A stretch of DNA of 64,000 nucleotides from Lysobacterales bacterium (GCA_026982315.1 JALSHI010000050.1:1-64000); one strand, 5' to 3'; shown: positions 46,969-56,767, numbered from the stretch's first letter. The notes: a model not told the origin generated them from the letters alone. Numbers and translations: made by a program.

Positions 46969-47952
46969 TTACGCCACCTCCCGGGGTTGCTTGTGTTTCT
47001 GCTGAGACGCCAGCACAGCTTCCCGCACCCAGGCGCCTGCTTCGTGAGCGCGGCGGCGCGCAGCCAGACGCTCACGATTGCAAGGCCCGTTACCGGCGAT
47101 CACCTGATAAAATTCGTCCCAGTTGATTTCACCATGATCCCAATGGCCGGTTTCCTCATTGAACTTTAATTCCGGGTCGGGAATCTCCAACCCCAGATAG
47201 TGCGCCTGGGGCACGGTGGCATCAATAAACTTCTGGCGCAAATCGTCATTGGAAAACCGCTTGATTTTCCATTTCATGGACTGGGCCGAATGAATGGAGT
47301 CCTTATCGCTGGGACCAAACATCATCAATGCCGGCCACCAGAACCGGTTCAGCGCGTCCTGGGCCATGCGCCTTTGTTCCGGGCTTCCATTGGCCATTTT
47401 CAGCATGACTTCATAGCCCTGACGCTGGTGGAAACTTTCTTCCTTGCAGACGCGAATCATGGCCCGCGAATAGGGTCCATAGGAACACCGGCACAAAGGC
47501 ACCTGGTTCATGATCGCAGCGCCGTCCACCAACCAGCCTATCGCACCCATGTCCGCCCAGGTCAAGGTTGGATAGTTGAATATGCTGGAGTATTTGGCTT
47601 TTCCCGACAGCAGATCGTCGATCATTTGCTCGCGGGAAACACCCAGGGTCTCAGCCGCGGAATACAGATACAAACCGTGACCGGCCTCATCCTGGATTTT
47701 GGCCAGCAAAATCAGCTTGCGCTTCAGTGTGGGCGCCCGCGTGACCCAGTTACCCTCGGGCAATTGCCCCACCACTTCGGAGTGAGCATGCTGGGAGATT
47801 TGCCGGATCAGTGTTTTCCGGTAGCCGCTGGGCATCCAGTCGCGCGGTTCAATTTTTTCTTCCGCGTCAATGCGTTTTTGAAAGGCCGCCAATTGCTCAG
47901 GCGAGTCATCAGTGTTTTTTTCTGCCGGGCCATTCAAGCCTTGTGAATACAT
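46969..47952 (-). CDS. paaA: Phenylacetyl-CoA 1,2-epoxidase catalytic subunit PaaA
   Basis: Di-iron oxygenase subunit that epoxidises the aromatic ring of phenylacetyl-CoA. The 327-residue product has the two ligand helices [13 protein letters not shown] (ExxH) and [13 protein letters not shown] (ExxH) plus further acidic ligands between. It starts [13 protein letters not shown] and has the family length. First gene of the ABCDE run and separated from paaJ by 69 bases. Confidence 0.97.
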   Translation of the reverse strand: MYSQGLNGPAEKNTDDSPEQLAAFQKRIDAEEKIEPRDWMPSGYRKTLIRQISQHAHSEVVGQLPEGNWVTRAPTLKRKLILLAKIQDEAGHGLYLYSAAETLGVSREQMIDDLLSGKAKYSSIFNYPTLTWADMGAIGWLVDGAAIMNQVPLCRCSYGPYSRAMIRVCKEESFHQRQGYEVMLKMANGSPEQRRMAQDALNRFWWPALMMFGPSDKDSIHSAQSMKWKIKRFSNDDLRQKFIDATVPQAHYLGLEIPDPELKFNEETGHWDHGEINWDEFYQVIAGNGPCNRERLAARRRAHEAGAWVREAVLASQQKHKQPREVA

Positions 47953-48021
47953 ATGGTTGTCCCCGATTACCTAACAAATATCCCGTTATTTTTATTCTCC
48001 GCAGGCATCGCAGATGCTGGT

Positions 48022-49227
48022 TCAAGCGCTTTCCAGCAACATGGCCACACCCTGGCCCACGCCCACGCACAATGTCACTATGGCGAGTTTACCATTCTGG
48101 CGCTGGAGTTGTTTGACCGCCGTCAAAACCAGCCGCGCTCCGCTCATTCCCAGAGGGTGCCCCAAAGCAATGGCGCCGCCATTGGGGTTGACCCGCGGAT
48201 CATCATCAGCCAGTCCCAGTTGCCGCAAAACAGCCAACGACTGGGCGGCAAAGGCCTCATTCAGCTCAATCACATCGATATCATCCAGTCTGACCCCGGT
48301 TTTTTGCAACAGTTTCTGCACCGCCGGCACCGGCCCAATGCCCATGTAAGCCGGCTCCACACCCACGGCCACACTGGCCACAACCCGCGCCAAAGGCTTC
48401 AAACCATACTGGTCAATGGCTTCAGAGGAAGCCAGTAACAGCGCCGCTGCCCCATCGTTGACCCCCGAGGCATTACCCGCTGTCACCGTCCCGTCGCGGC
48501 GAAAAGGTGTGCGCAAACTGGCCAGTTTGTCCAGCGTGGTGTCCGGCCGCGGATGCTCATCGTATTCCACGACAATATCCCCGCCTTTGCGCCTGGAGAT
48601 AAAAACCGGCACGATTTCTTCTTCGAAAACGCCACGCGCCTGCGCCTGGGCGGCTTTGTGCTGGGACCGCAAGGCGAATTTGTCCTGGTCTTCCCGGCTG
48701 ATGGCGAATTTTTCGGCCACATTTTCGGCAGTTTCCGGCATGGAGTCCGTACCATATTCCGCTGCCAGCCTGGGGTTGATAAAACGCCAGCCAATGGTGG
48801 TGTCGTAAATTTCCGCCTGCCGTGACCAGGCTTGATCCGCCTTGGGCATCACCAGCGGCGCACGGGTCATGGATTCCACCCCACCGGCCAGAATGACATC
48901 GGCCTCGCCGGTGGCGATATGCCGTGCACCGGCGGCCACCGCATCCAACCCCGAAGCGCACAGGCGGTTAACCGTCACGCCCGGCACACTGGCGGGAAAA
49001 CCAGCCAGCAAAGCCGCCATGCGCGCCACATTGCGATTGTCCTCACCGGCCTGATTGGCGCAACCGGCAATCACGTCCTCTGCCGCTTCTGGCGGCAGCG
49101 AAGGATTATTTGTCATCACCGTGGATAGCACATGCGCCAACATATCGTCTGGCCGCACCGCCGCCAGTTCCCCACCAAAACGGCCTATGGGTGTTCTGAT
49201 ACCGTCACAAATGTATGCTTTTTTCAT
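48022..49227 (-). CDS. paaJ: 3-oxoadipyl-CoA / 3-oxo-5,6-dehydrosuberyl-CoA thiolase
   Basis: A 401-residue thiolase with the nucleophile cysteine in NRLCASGLDAVAAG, the histidine in GGAIALGHPLGMSG and the second cysteine in TLCVGVGQG. In the paa pathway it cleaves 3-oxo-5,6-dehydrosuberyl-CoA and later 3-oxoadipyl-CoA to succinyl-CoA and acetyl-CoA. The same enzyme type serves the beta-ketoadipate pathway (pcaF), but the context favours paaJ. Confidence 0.93.
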   Translation of the reverse strand: MKKAYICDGIRTPIGRFGGELAAVRPDDMLAHVLSTVMTNNPSLPPEAAEDVIAGCANQAGEDNRNVARMAALLAGFPASVPGVTVNRLCASGLDAVAAGARHIATGEADVILAGGVESMTRAPLVMPKADQAWSRQAEIYDTTIGWRFINPRLAAEYGTDSMPETAENVAEKFAISREDQDKFALRSQHKAAQAQARGVFEEEIVPVFISRRKGGDIVVEYDEHPRPDTTLDKLASLRTPFRRDGTVTAGNASGVNDGAAALLLASSEAIDQYGLKPLARVVASVAVGVEPAYMGIGPVPAVQKLLQKTGVRLDDIDVIELNEAFAAQSLAVLRQLGLADDDPRVNPNGGAIALGHPLGMSGARLVLTAVKQLQRQNGKLAIVTLCVGVGQGVAMLLESA

Positions 49228-49295
49228 TATTTCGCCTCGATCAGCATTGGGCTTTTACGATAAACGGGGCCGATTCGATTCCATCAGCAGCCCTG

Positions 49296-50843
49296 TCAGT
49301 CTTGCGGTTTTCCGGCAGTGCCCGCCTCTACTTGATGGCGTAGCCAGGGCGAGGGCCGATAGCGGTCATCCCCAAACCACTGCTGCAAGCCTTCCAGGGT
49401 CTGTAGTACATGACGTAAACCGATTTTTTCCCCCCAGGCCAGAAGACCCTCTGGGTAATTGACACCATAGCGCATGGCCAAGTCCACATCGGCTTCACTG
49501 CAGACCCCATTAAATACCGCATCGGCGGCTTCATTAATCAGCATTACCACTGTGCGCATGGCGATCAGGCCCGGCGCATCCGGCACCACCAGCACTTTCT
49601 TCCCCAATGCCTGAAAAAGCCCGATAACACTGTCCTGACTGGCTTTTGCACAGCGTTCGGAAAACGCCAGGGTGATGGTTTCGGCACTGGCGAAATCGTG
49701 CGCCAGGTCCACATGTACCAGGCATTTATAGCCATGTTCCCTGGCCCTGGCCGTCGCGCTTTGGCCATTGGCCAGCACCACCGCACAACCACCGGCCAGT
49801 AAATAACCCGAGCCTTTTGACTCCATCAGGGAAATGCATCGCCGGGCGCGGATCAAACCCCGCAAGGGTTCGCCCAGGCCCATATTACCGCGAATGGTGA
49901 CGGTGCCTTTTTGCACGCAACCGGGCGCATAAGGCACCTCAGCGGGCGTACTTTCAGTATAGTGGTAAAAACCCCTGCCCGTTTTTCTGCCAAGCAAACC
50001 GGCCGCCACCATTTCCTGTTGAATCAGGGAGGGCCGGTAACGCGGATCATTGAAAAAGGCGGAAAAAACGCTGCGGCTAACAGCAAAGTTCACGTCAATG
50101 CCAATCAGGTCCATTAACTGGAAAGGCCCCATGCGAAAGCCAGCGCTTTCCCGCATCACCGCATCAATCACCGCTGGTGTTGACAGTTGTTCCTGGAGCA
50201 TTTTCAGCGGCTCGCCATAAAACGGGCGCGCCACCCGATTGACAATAAACCCGGGCGTGGAACGCGCGCGCACAGGCACTTTCCCCCAGGCCCGGCACAC
50301 ATCTTCTGCCAGCCGCAACCATGACTCGTCACTCCGCATCCCGGCAATCACCTCAACCAGTTTCATCACCGGTGCGGGATTAAAAAAGTGCATGCCTATG
50401 AGTCGCGAAGGCTGTTTCAAACCCGCCGCAATCGCAGTAATCGACAGGGAGGAGGTATTACTGGCCAGCATCGTATCTGGCAAACAAATGGACTCCAGTT
50501 GTTGGAAAATTGTCTGTTTAATGGCCAGGTCCTCAACCACTGCTTCGATCACTAGGCTGGCATCAGCCAGTTCATCCAGGGTTTCGACCAGGCTAATGGC
50601 ATTGAGTATCTCCTGCCGGGCATGGGCGCTGATTCGTCCCTTGTCCACGCGCTTCTGCAAACGGGCCGCCAGGGCATCTTTTGCCTTCATGGCTGCTTGC
50701 GGCTGGGCATCATGGACAATCACTTTGTGCCCATGGGCGGCCGCCACTTCGGCGATGCCGATACCCATGGTGCCAGCGCCAACCACGCCCACCACAGGAA
50801 AGCGCTGGATGACATCTTTCCGGTTTTCTGCCTGCCGCGTCAT
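49296..50843 (-). CDS. paaH: 3-hydroxyadipyl-CoA dehydrogenase PaaH
   Basis: A 515-residue 3-hydroxyacyl-CoA dehydrogenase with the NAD-binding loop VGAGTMGIGIAEVAAAHGHKV, two 3HCDH C-terminal domains (FIVNRVARPFYGEP and a second near YPEGLLAWGEKIGL) and an intervening extra segment. It oxidises 3-hydroxyadipyl-CoA. It follows paaG directly: the paaH start and paaG stop are one base apart. The C-terminal repeat is usual for PaaH. Confidence 0.94.
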   Translation of the reverse strand: MTRQAENRKDVIQRFPVVGVVGAGTMGIGIAEVAAAHGHKVIVHDAQPQAAMKAKDALAARLQKRVDKGRISAHARQEILNAISLVETLDELADASLVIEAVVEDLAIKQTIFQQLESICLPDTMLASNTSSLSITAIAAGLKQPSRLIGMHFFNPAPVMKLVEVIAGMRSDESWLRLAEDVCRAWGKVPVRARSTPGFIVNRVARPFYGEPLKMLQEQLSTPAVIDAVMRESAGFRMGPFQLMDLIGIDVNFAVSRSVFSAFFNDPRYRPSLIQQEMVAAGLLGRKTGRGFYHYTESTPAEVPYAPGCVQKGTVTIRGNMGLGEPLRGLIRARRCISLMESKGSGYLLAGGCAVVLANGQSATARAREHGYKCLVHVDLAHDFASAETITLAFSERCAKASQDSVIGLFQALGKKVLVVPDAPGLIAMRTVVMLINEAADAVFNGVCSEADVDLAMRYGVNYPEGLLAWGEKIGLRHVLQTLEGLQQWFGDDRYRPSPWLRHQVEAGTAGKPQD

Positions 50844-51629
50844 TCAGCGCCCCTCAAAAACAGGGGGGCGTTTTTCACTGAAAGCTGTCACGCCTTCGGC
50901 AAAATCCAGGGTCAACCCGGCAATGCGCTGATAATCACGCTCCAGATCCAGTTGCTCATCCAGGCTGTTGTTCCAGCTTTTCTGCATGGCGTCCTTGATT
51001 AGCCCCAGGGCGATGGTTGGGCGATTGGCGACATTGTCCACCAGTTCAGTCAGTGCCTGGTCAAAATCCGCATCATCCACACAGCGGTATATCATGCCCC
51101 ATTGTTCAGCTGTTTCCGCATCCACGGGAATACCCAGCATGGTAATGGCGCGAGCCCGGGCGCTACCAATCAAACGCGGCAAATGCCAGGTCATGCCACT
51201 GTCGGGAATCAGACCGATATTGCTGAAAGCCTGAATAAAACGGGCCGACTTTTTCGCCAGCACCAGATCGCAGTTCAGGGCAATACCGGCACCGGCACCC
51301 GCGGCCACGCCATTGACCGCGGCAATCACGGGAATTTTGAGCGCATGCAAAAGGCGCAGGCTTTTGTTATAGCCGACTTCCAGCGTTTCTCCCAAATCAG
51401 GCTTTTTCCCCTTTTCCGGTTGGCGCTCACCCAAATCCTGCCCGGCGCAAAAACCCCTGCCTGCACCGGCGATAACCATCGCCCGCAGGAAATCATTGTT
51501 AGCCACGGTTTCCAGCGCCTGCTGAAACTCGCGGTGCATGGTTTTGTTAAAGGCATTAAGCCGTTCAGGACGATTTAACGTAATGGTGGCAACGGCACCG
51601 GATATGTTCAGTTCTATGGTCTCAAACAT
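50844..51629 (-). CDS. paaG: 2-(1,2-epoxy-1,2-dihydrophenyl)acetyl-CoA isomerase PaaG
   Basis: A 261-residue crotonase-fold enzyme that isomerises the ring epoxide to the oxepin. Motifs ITLNRPERLNAFN, the oxyanion-hole stretch GAGRGFCAGQDLGER, and AAGAGAGIALNCDLV fit the PaaG type. First gene of the minus-strand paaGHJABCDE unit and 65 bases from the divergent paaY start, so both share a regulatory region. Confidence 0.93.
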   Translation of the reverse strand: MFETIELNISGAVATITLNRPERLNAFNKTMHREFQQALETVANNDFLRAMVIAGAGRGFCAGQDLGERQPEKGKKPDLGETLEVGYNKSLRLLHALKIPVIAAVNGVAAGAGAGIALNCDLVLAKKSARFIQAFSNIGLIPDSGMTWHLPRLIGSARARAITMLGIPVDAETAEQWGMIYRCVDDADFDQALTELVDNVANRPTIALGLIKDAMQKSWNNSLDEQLDLERDYQRIAGLTLDFAEGVTAFSEKRPPVFEGR

Positions 51630-51694
51630 GCGGCCACTCTTGCGGATGGAAGGCTTTGTATTATACTCAAGCCTTTCACAATTTCTGGATGATT

Positions 51695-52294
51695 ATGCCC
51701 CCGGTTTATGAAATTGACGGTGTTGTACCGGTGATTGACCCCAGCAGTTTTGTGCACCCGCAAGCCTGTGTGATTGGCGATGTGGTGATTGGAAAAAATT
51801 GCTATATCGGCCCCCATGCCAGCTTGCGTGGCGACTACGGGCGTATTGTGCTGGAGGATGGCGTCAATTTTCAGGACGGCTGCATTGCCCACTGTTTTCC
51901 CGGTGGAGAAACCCGCATTTGCGAAAATGGCCATATCAGTCATGGGGCGGTTTTGCATGGCTGCACCATCGGCCGCAATGCCATGGTGGGCATTCAGTGC
52001 GTTATCATGGACAATGCCAGCATTGGCGAGGAATGCATGGTGGCGGCTTTAAGCTATGTGAAACCCGGATTCAGTTGCGCTCCCCGGCAAGTCATTGCCG
52101 GAATTCCCGCGGTCTGCAAACGCCCGCTCCGCGATGCAGAAGTCCACTGGAAAACTCAAGGGACCGCGGTTTATCAGGACTTAACCCGACGGTGCCTGCA
52201 CACACTCCGGGAGGCCTCGCCATTGCCTTCCACCGAACACCGTTGTAATGCAGGCCAGCTACAGACGCCGGCTTTCAAACCGCTGAAAAAGTAG
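51695..52294 (+). CDS. paaY: Phenylacetic acid degradation protein PaaY
   Basis: A 199-residue left-handed beta-helix hexapeptide protein, gamma-carbonic-anhydrase-like, with thioesterase activity on CoA intermediates in the Paa pathway. The start MPPVYEIDGVVPV matches known PaaY, which sets ATG 51695. Metal-binding histidines occur in CIAHCF, GHISHGAVLHG. The C-terminal 45 residues are low in conservation. It is divergent from paaG. Confidence 0.92.
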   Translation: MPPVYEIDGVVPVIDPSSFVHPQACVIGDVVIGKNCYIGPHASLRGDYGRIVLEDGVNFQDGCIAHCFPGGETRICENGHISHGAVLHGCTIGRNAMVGIQCVIMDNASIGEECMVAALSYVKPGFSCAPRQVIAGIPAVCKRPLRDAEVHWKTQGTAVYQDLTRRCLHTLREASPLPSTEHRCNAGQLQTPAFKPLKK

Positions 52295-52384
52295 CGTATG
52301 AAATGCGCCACATCACGGGCATTTGAGCAGCCGTTCCTTTCCAAGAACCGCACAGCGGCTGATAAGCTCTAGACTCAACGGCAG

Positions 52385-53671
52385 TTACTCAAAGCCATGG
52401 GCAAATATCAGATCTCCTCGCTGGATACGGAATACAGACCCGCCCAAAGAGATCACGTAAACATTGCCGGCTTCGTCCTCGCCAAAAGAGCCCAGACTAA
52501 ATTGCAAGGCACTCTCCCCATGCACCCATTCCTGGCGTGACCAGACACCCCCGTTTTCACTGGCATACCAGATGCGTCCTGAACAGACATCTCCATAAAA
52601 ATATAAGCCATTTATGGCTGTGATGGGCCCCCGATACCGGTAACCACCGGTAATGGCGCAATTGCCACCGGCATGCGTCTCTGTCAAAATCGGCGCAGTC
52701 AATGTCACCCCCGGCAGGCAGCGACCACTGTCGTAGACCTGGTCGCCTTCCATGCAGCTCCAGCCATAATGTTCGCCACCACTACTGGAAGCTGGCTGGA
52801 AACTGATTTCTTCCACAGTATTTTGCCCCACATCGCCAATAAAAATATCCCCGGTTTGGCGGTCAAAACTCCAGCGCCAGGGATTACGCAAGCCCCAGGC
52901 CCACACTTCCGAGCAACGCGAGTCGTTGCTGGCCTCAAAGGGATTATCGCCTGGAATGCCATAATTGACGCCCTCGGCACAGGTACCATCGGTATTGACC
53001 CCGGGGTTATCCACATCGATACGCAGCATTTTGCCTAACAAGGCGCGTGAGTCCGGGTTGCCGCCAAAGTTGCCATCCGGCGCGCAACTGCCACTGTTAT
53101 CCAAGTTAACCGGATCCAGGGTTTGCGCCCGATCACACGGGTCTCCAAAACTACCGCCATCACCCATGCCAATGTATAAATAGCCGTCCGGGCCAAACAG
53201 AATATTGCCGCCATTATGGTTGCTGAAATCCTGGTCTACAGTCAGCACAATACTGGCTGAGGCCGGGTCGGCCTGATTGGCGTCACCCGCGGAAACCTGG
53301 TAACGGGCCACCACCGTGTCGCCCTGGGCGTTGGTGTAGTTGACGTAGAAGTAACCGTTGTTGGCATAGTCGGGATGAAAAGCCAAGCCCAGCAACCCCC
53401 GTTCACCACAACAATTAACAATGCTGGAAATATCCAGAAACGGCGTCGGTAACATCTGAGCGCCATCCCAGATGCGGATAACACCAGCCTGCTCCACCAC
53501 AAACAAGCGGCCACTGCCATCGCCGGCATGGCGCGCGGCCAGTGGGCTGGATAAACCTGAAGCGACAGGCTGCAACCATAAATCAGCCGGCAGTTGCGCC
53601 CGGACCGGCACAAAGAAAAACAAAAGTAACGCGAAAACCACAGAAAAACGTTTCAACCATTCAGATAACAT
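52385..53671 (-). CDS. PQQ-dependent sugar dehydrogenase-like protein with IFxHGFE C-terminus
   Basis: A 428-residue exported beta-propeller of the soluble glucose dehydrogenase / HHIP-like group. A signal peptide (1-25, ending VRA) is followed by repeats such as GLLGLAFHPDYANNGYFYVNY, QDFSNHNGGNILFGPDGYLYIGMGDGG and EVWAWGLRNPWRWSFD, which include the catalytic-site histidine and PQQ-binding residues. Many cysteines (NCCGE, GSCAPD, GTCAEG) suggest disulfides. The C-terminal nine residues are DLIFAHGFE, a motif recalled from secreted proteins of Xanthomonadales-like bacteria and possibly used for sorting. Substrate unknown. Confidence 0.87.
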   Translation of the reverse strand: MLSEWLKRFSVVFALLLFFFVPVRAQLPADLWLQPVASGLSSPLAARHAGDGSGRLFVVEQAGVIRIWDGAQMLPTPFLDISSIVNCCGERGLLGLAFHPDYANNGYFYVNYTNAQGDTVVARYQVSAGDANQADPASASIVLTVDQDFSNHNGGNILFGPDGYLYIGMGDGGSFGDPCDRAQTLDPVNLDNSGSCAPDGNFGGNPDSRALLGKMLRIDVDNPGVNTDGTCAEGVNYGIPGDNPFEASNDSRCSEVWAWGLRNPWRWSFDRQTGDIFIGDVGQNTVEEISFQPASSSGGEHYGWSCMEGDQVYDSGRCLPGVTLTAPILTETHAGGNCAITGGYRYRGPITAINGLYFYGDVCSGRIWYASENGGVWSRQEWVHGESALQFSLGSFGEDEAGNVYVISLGGSVFRIQRGDLIFAHGFE

Positions 53672-53855
53672 TGCTTTGCCCCCCTCTTGCGTTGATTATT
53701 TAGCGATACCGCTCAATTCTTTTGCCAGTTGCCACGCGCAGGACTCTCACGCCTGATTCGCCAAACCAATGGACAACCAGTATAAGGTCATCTTCCTTGC
53801 GAAAATGTTAAGCCCGTCTCACCTTGACCCGTTGACATGAGACTCCACAAGTCCT

Positions 53856-54461
53856 TTAGCGAATGCGCCGCACTTTAACTGTGCGCCCAGTGGCCTTGAG
53901 GCGCAAGCCCCAGCTACCCAGCGCCATGGGCACCAGTTCCACTTCCGGATTGTCCATGCGGCGCACAAAATAGGTTTCTCCACCCACTTGCCGCCACACC
54001 TGGCCATTGTCCAGCACAAACTCCGTGTTACCACGCCATCCCTTGAAAGATCCGGCAATACGCGCCTTCAGCGCCTGACGCGGCCTTTTTTGTTCCCGGC
54101 CGGTATCCGCAGCCTGCTGCGCGGCCAGCTCTGCAGCCACGCGCCGGCGCACTTCGGCTTCTATTTGCGACTCCTTGCTGGTGCCGGGTTGCGGTGTACT
54201 CCGGTTTTCTCCACCTGCCCCCCTTGCTTGCACACAAGCCACGCCTAAACGCTTGACCATCCATGCGCTCAAGGCATCCCGCTGACCCGCAGATAACTGC
54301 GCAATGCCAGTCTCATGCTGATCTTCCACGGACATGCCGGAAAAGCAGTCTGGTGTTTGTTTACGGTTCTTGTCAGGTTTTGCAGCGTGGGCAGAGGCTG
54401 CCAGCATCAGCGCCAGTATGCCCCAGAAACAGTCATAAACCCATATGTCACTTTTTGTCAT
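53856..54461 (-). CDS. Exported protein of unknown function
   Basis: A protein of about 201 residues (ATG 54461; GTG-type start upstream possible) with a signal peptide ending AHA, a central charged part with a coiled-coil-like AEVRRRVAAELAAQQAAD, and a C-terminal beta-rich part (FKGWRGNTEFVLDNGQVWRQ). This last pattern recurs in exported proteins of Xanthomonadales, as far as I recall, but no function is known. Basic end KVRRIR. It lies convergent to nothing and stands in a 1 kb accessory stretch. Confidence 0.65.
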   Translation of the reverse strand: MTKSDIWVYDCFWGILALMLAASAHAAKPDKNRKQTPDCFSGMSVEDQHETGIAQLSAGQRDALSAWMVKRLGVACVQARGAGGENRSTPQPGTSKESQIEAEVRRRVAAELAAQQAADTGREQKRPRQALKARIAGSFKGWRGNTEFVLDNGQVWRQVGGETYFVRRMDNPEVELVPMALGSWGLRLKATGRTVKVRRIR

Positions 54462-54738
54462 ATTGTCACTCACCAAGCAGTTTAGCCAAATAGGGAATTA
54501 TAGGGAATTGAGACAGCTATCAAACCGGTCATCCAACAGCAAAAAAATAACCTCATCTAATGCCTATTTAACAACCGTTTCGTTAAATTATCACAAATGA
54601 TAGCGATACTGCGGGAAAACCACTCTCTGAAGGCATTGCAGCCTGACTTCACTGTAGCGAAGCGGCACGGAATACCGTAACATATGCCCAGGTATACAAC
54701 GCATATCGCACACTCTGCCAAAGACTAGGAATCAACAC

Positions 54739-56682
54739 GTGAAACTGAAACACATACTCTGCATCACCGGCACCATCAGCGCCACCTTTATGCTCACCGG
54801 CCTTATGGCTGCCGGTCTGTCCATTAATGGCTCCAACGCCGTGCCGACCACTGCCAATATTGATTATGACCTGGCAAACAGCCGCATTGACGTTTCGGTG
54901 GCCGAACCTTTTTTCTGCACCAATTTCGGCAGTTCCTCCCTGCCTATCGGTTTACGTATTTTCGATCCCAACAACGAGTCTCCCGCTGTTTTGACCGGGT
55001 TGCAAGACATTCAGTATGACCCCAGTAGCAACAGCCTGAATATTATTGGCGACACCACACTGGTGTGCATGGATGCCGCCGGCAGCAGTGGCAATGGCAG
55101 CAGTGATATTATTTTTACCCATGGATTTGACCCCGCCGGCGGCGCCCCCAACTCGGATATCAGCGTTAACTATACGGCCAGCAACAACACCATAGCAGCC
55201 GGGTTCAACTTTGTGTATCACATCGTCGCCACCAATAACGGCACCAATCTGGCGCATTTCAACCTCACCGACTTCTTCCCCAAAACGGGCAATTTCGATC
55301 CAGCCCTGGGCAGTGGCACCTGGAGCTGTGCCGTGGTCACTGGCGCATCCGCCAATGCCACCTGTGGCAATAATGTCTCCGGCACGGACGTGGTGGATAT
55401 CGTTGACGCCGTGCTGGATGCCGGGGACTCCATTGACATTACCGTGACCCGGCTGGTGATCAATAACTCCGCCGCGCTTCCGCAAACCCTGACACTGACA
55501 GCCGCGGCATTGGTGGATCCGCAGTACACCGACAGCCTGTTAAGCAACAACGTCGATAATTTCAGCCTCAATGTGGTGAATAACCAACCACCCACCATCA
55601 CGGCCATACCAGACCAAAGTATTCTGGAAGACACAGCAACTGCCGCTTTGCCATTCAGCATCAGTGATGTCGAAACAAGCGTTACTTGTCTGAACAATGT
55701 CACGGCCAGCAGTTCTGATCCGGCCATGATTCCTGCCACCGGTATCGCCATTGCCGACACCGGAAATGGCACTGACTGCACAGTCACAGTCACTCCGGCT
55801 GCCAATGCCAATGGCTCAGCCAGCGTGACACTGACTGTCACCGATGGCACAACGGCGGTGAACAGCGTTTTTACTGTCAATATCACCGCTGTCAATGACA
55901 AGCCTGTCTTCAGCGTCAATCCCACCGTTATCGTCGACGGCCCCTATGCCCCGGCATCCGGCAATATCGTCGTTAAAGGGATCGACTCACCGAACAGCAC
56001 TGTCACCACATTCGCCACGGTCAATACCTTTGGCGCTGCTGACGAGGACAATAACCAGCAGGTTCTGGCCTACACTGTGACCGTGGTTGCCGACCCTGAC
56101 GGTATTATCGCCCGCGACGGTTTTACCAACGAGCCCATCGTCAGCATGGCCACTGATGGCTCATTCACTTATGCCCTGGCAGGCAACTTTGGCACCGCCA
56201 CCCTGCAAGCGGTTTTACAGGACAATGGTGGCACCGCCAACGGTGGCAACGACACCTCCGATCCGGTCACCTTTACCATTGAGGTGCCTGCGCCCAATCC
56301 GGCCTTGACTCTGGCTAAAACCGTATATGGTTCCTGGGACGCCGGTGCCGGATGCGCCACCGCCGGAGAGAACGTAACCAATGTGGCCGGTGCCGTCATC
56401 ACCTACTGCTTTACGGTGACCAACACCGGTGATGTGGCCCTCGATATCACCTCCTTGAACGATATTGACCTGAATCTCAGCATGAACGACCTGACCCTGC
56501 TGGGCAACCCCAGTTTACCTTTAGCACCGGGAGCCAGCTCCACCTGGTATTTTGAAACCAACATCAATGGCACTTTGACCAACCACGCCACTGTCAGCGG
56601 CACACCGGTAGACGCCAATGGAACGCCGCTGGGGTTTCCCGATGCCACCGCCAATGACACAGCCAACGTCACACAACTGTAA
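54739..56682 (+). CDS. Exported multidomain protein with DUF11/cadherin-like repeats and IFxHGF motif
   Basis: A 647-residue protein with a signal peptide (about 1-25), a first module (30-115), the short motif DIIFTHGFD (about 126-134), a DUF11-type domain (about 140-285; VNYTASNNTIAAGFNFVYHIVATNNGT), a cadherin-like or tandem repeat region (285-510; ITAIPDQSILEDTATA, NITAVNDKPVF) and a second DUF11-type domain (525-640; TYCFTVTNTGDVALDITSL). Such proteins are surface or secreted. GTG 54739 has a weak ribosome site (AGGAATCAACAC). Anchoring is unknown. Followed by a terminator. Confidence 0.8.
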   Translation: MKLKHILCITGTISATFMLTGLMAAGLSINGSNAVPTTANIDYDLANSRIDVSVAEPFFCTNFGSSSLPIGLRIFDPNNESPAVLTGLQDIQYDPSSNSLNIIGDTTLVCMDAAGSSGNGSSDIIFTHGFDPAGGAPNSDISVNYTASNNTIAAGFNFVYHIVATNNGTNLAHFNLTDFFPKTGNFDPALGSGTWSCAVVTGASANATCGNNVSGTDVVDIVDAVLDAGDSIDITVTRLVINNSAALPQTLTLTAAALVDPQYTDSLLSNNVDNFSLNVVNNQPPTITAIPDQSILEDTATAALPFSISDVETSVTCLNNVTASSSDPAMIPATGIAIADTGNGTDCTVTVTPAANANGSASVTLTVTDGTTAVNSVFTVNITAVNDKPVFSVNPTVIVDGPYAPASGNIVVKGIDSPNSTVTTFATVNTFGAADEDNNQQVLAYTVTVVADPDGIIARDGFTNEPIVSMATDGSFTYALAGNFGTATLQAVLQDNGGTANGGNDTSDPVTFTIEVPAPNPALTLAKTVYGSWDAGAGCATAGENVTNVAGAVITYCFTVTNTGDVALDITSLNDIDLNLSMNDLTLLGNPSLPLAPGASSTWYFETNINGTLTNHATVSGTPVDANGTPLGFPDATANDTANVTQL

Positions 56683-56702
56683 AACAAGTGACTCACCGGC
56701 AC

Positions 56703-56729
56703 AAAAAACCCCGCTTTTGCGGGGTTTTT
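56703..56729 (+). terminator. Intrinsic terminator after the multidomain protein gene
   Basis: AAAAAACCCCGC, TTTT loop, GCGGGGTTTTT. It ends the 54739 gene and may also serve the channel gene from the other strand. Confidence 0.88.
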
Positions 56730-56767
56730 CTGTGGCCTGTCAACACCGTTTCCAGCCTGAGTCGGCA

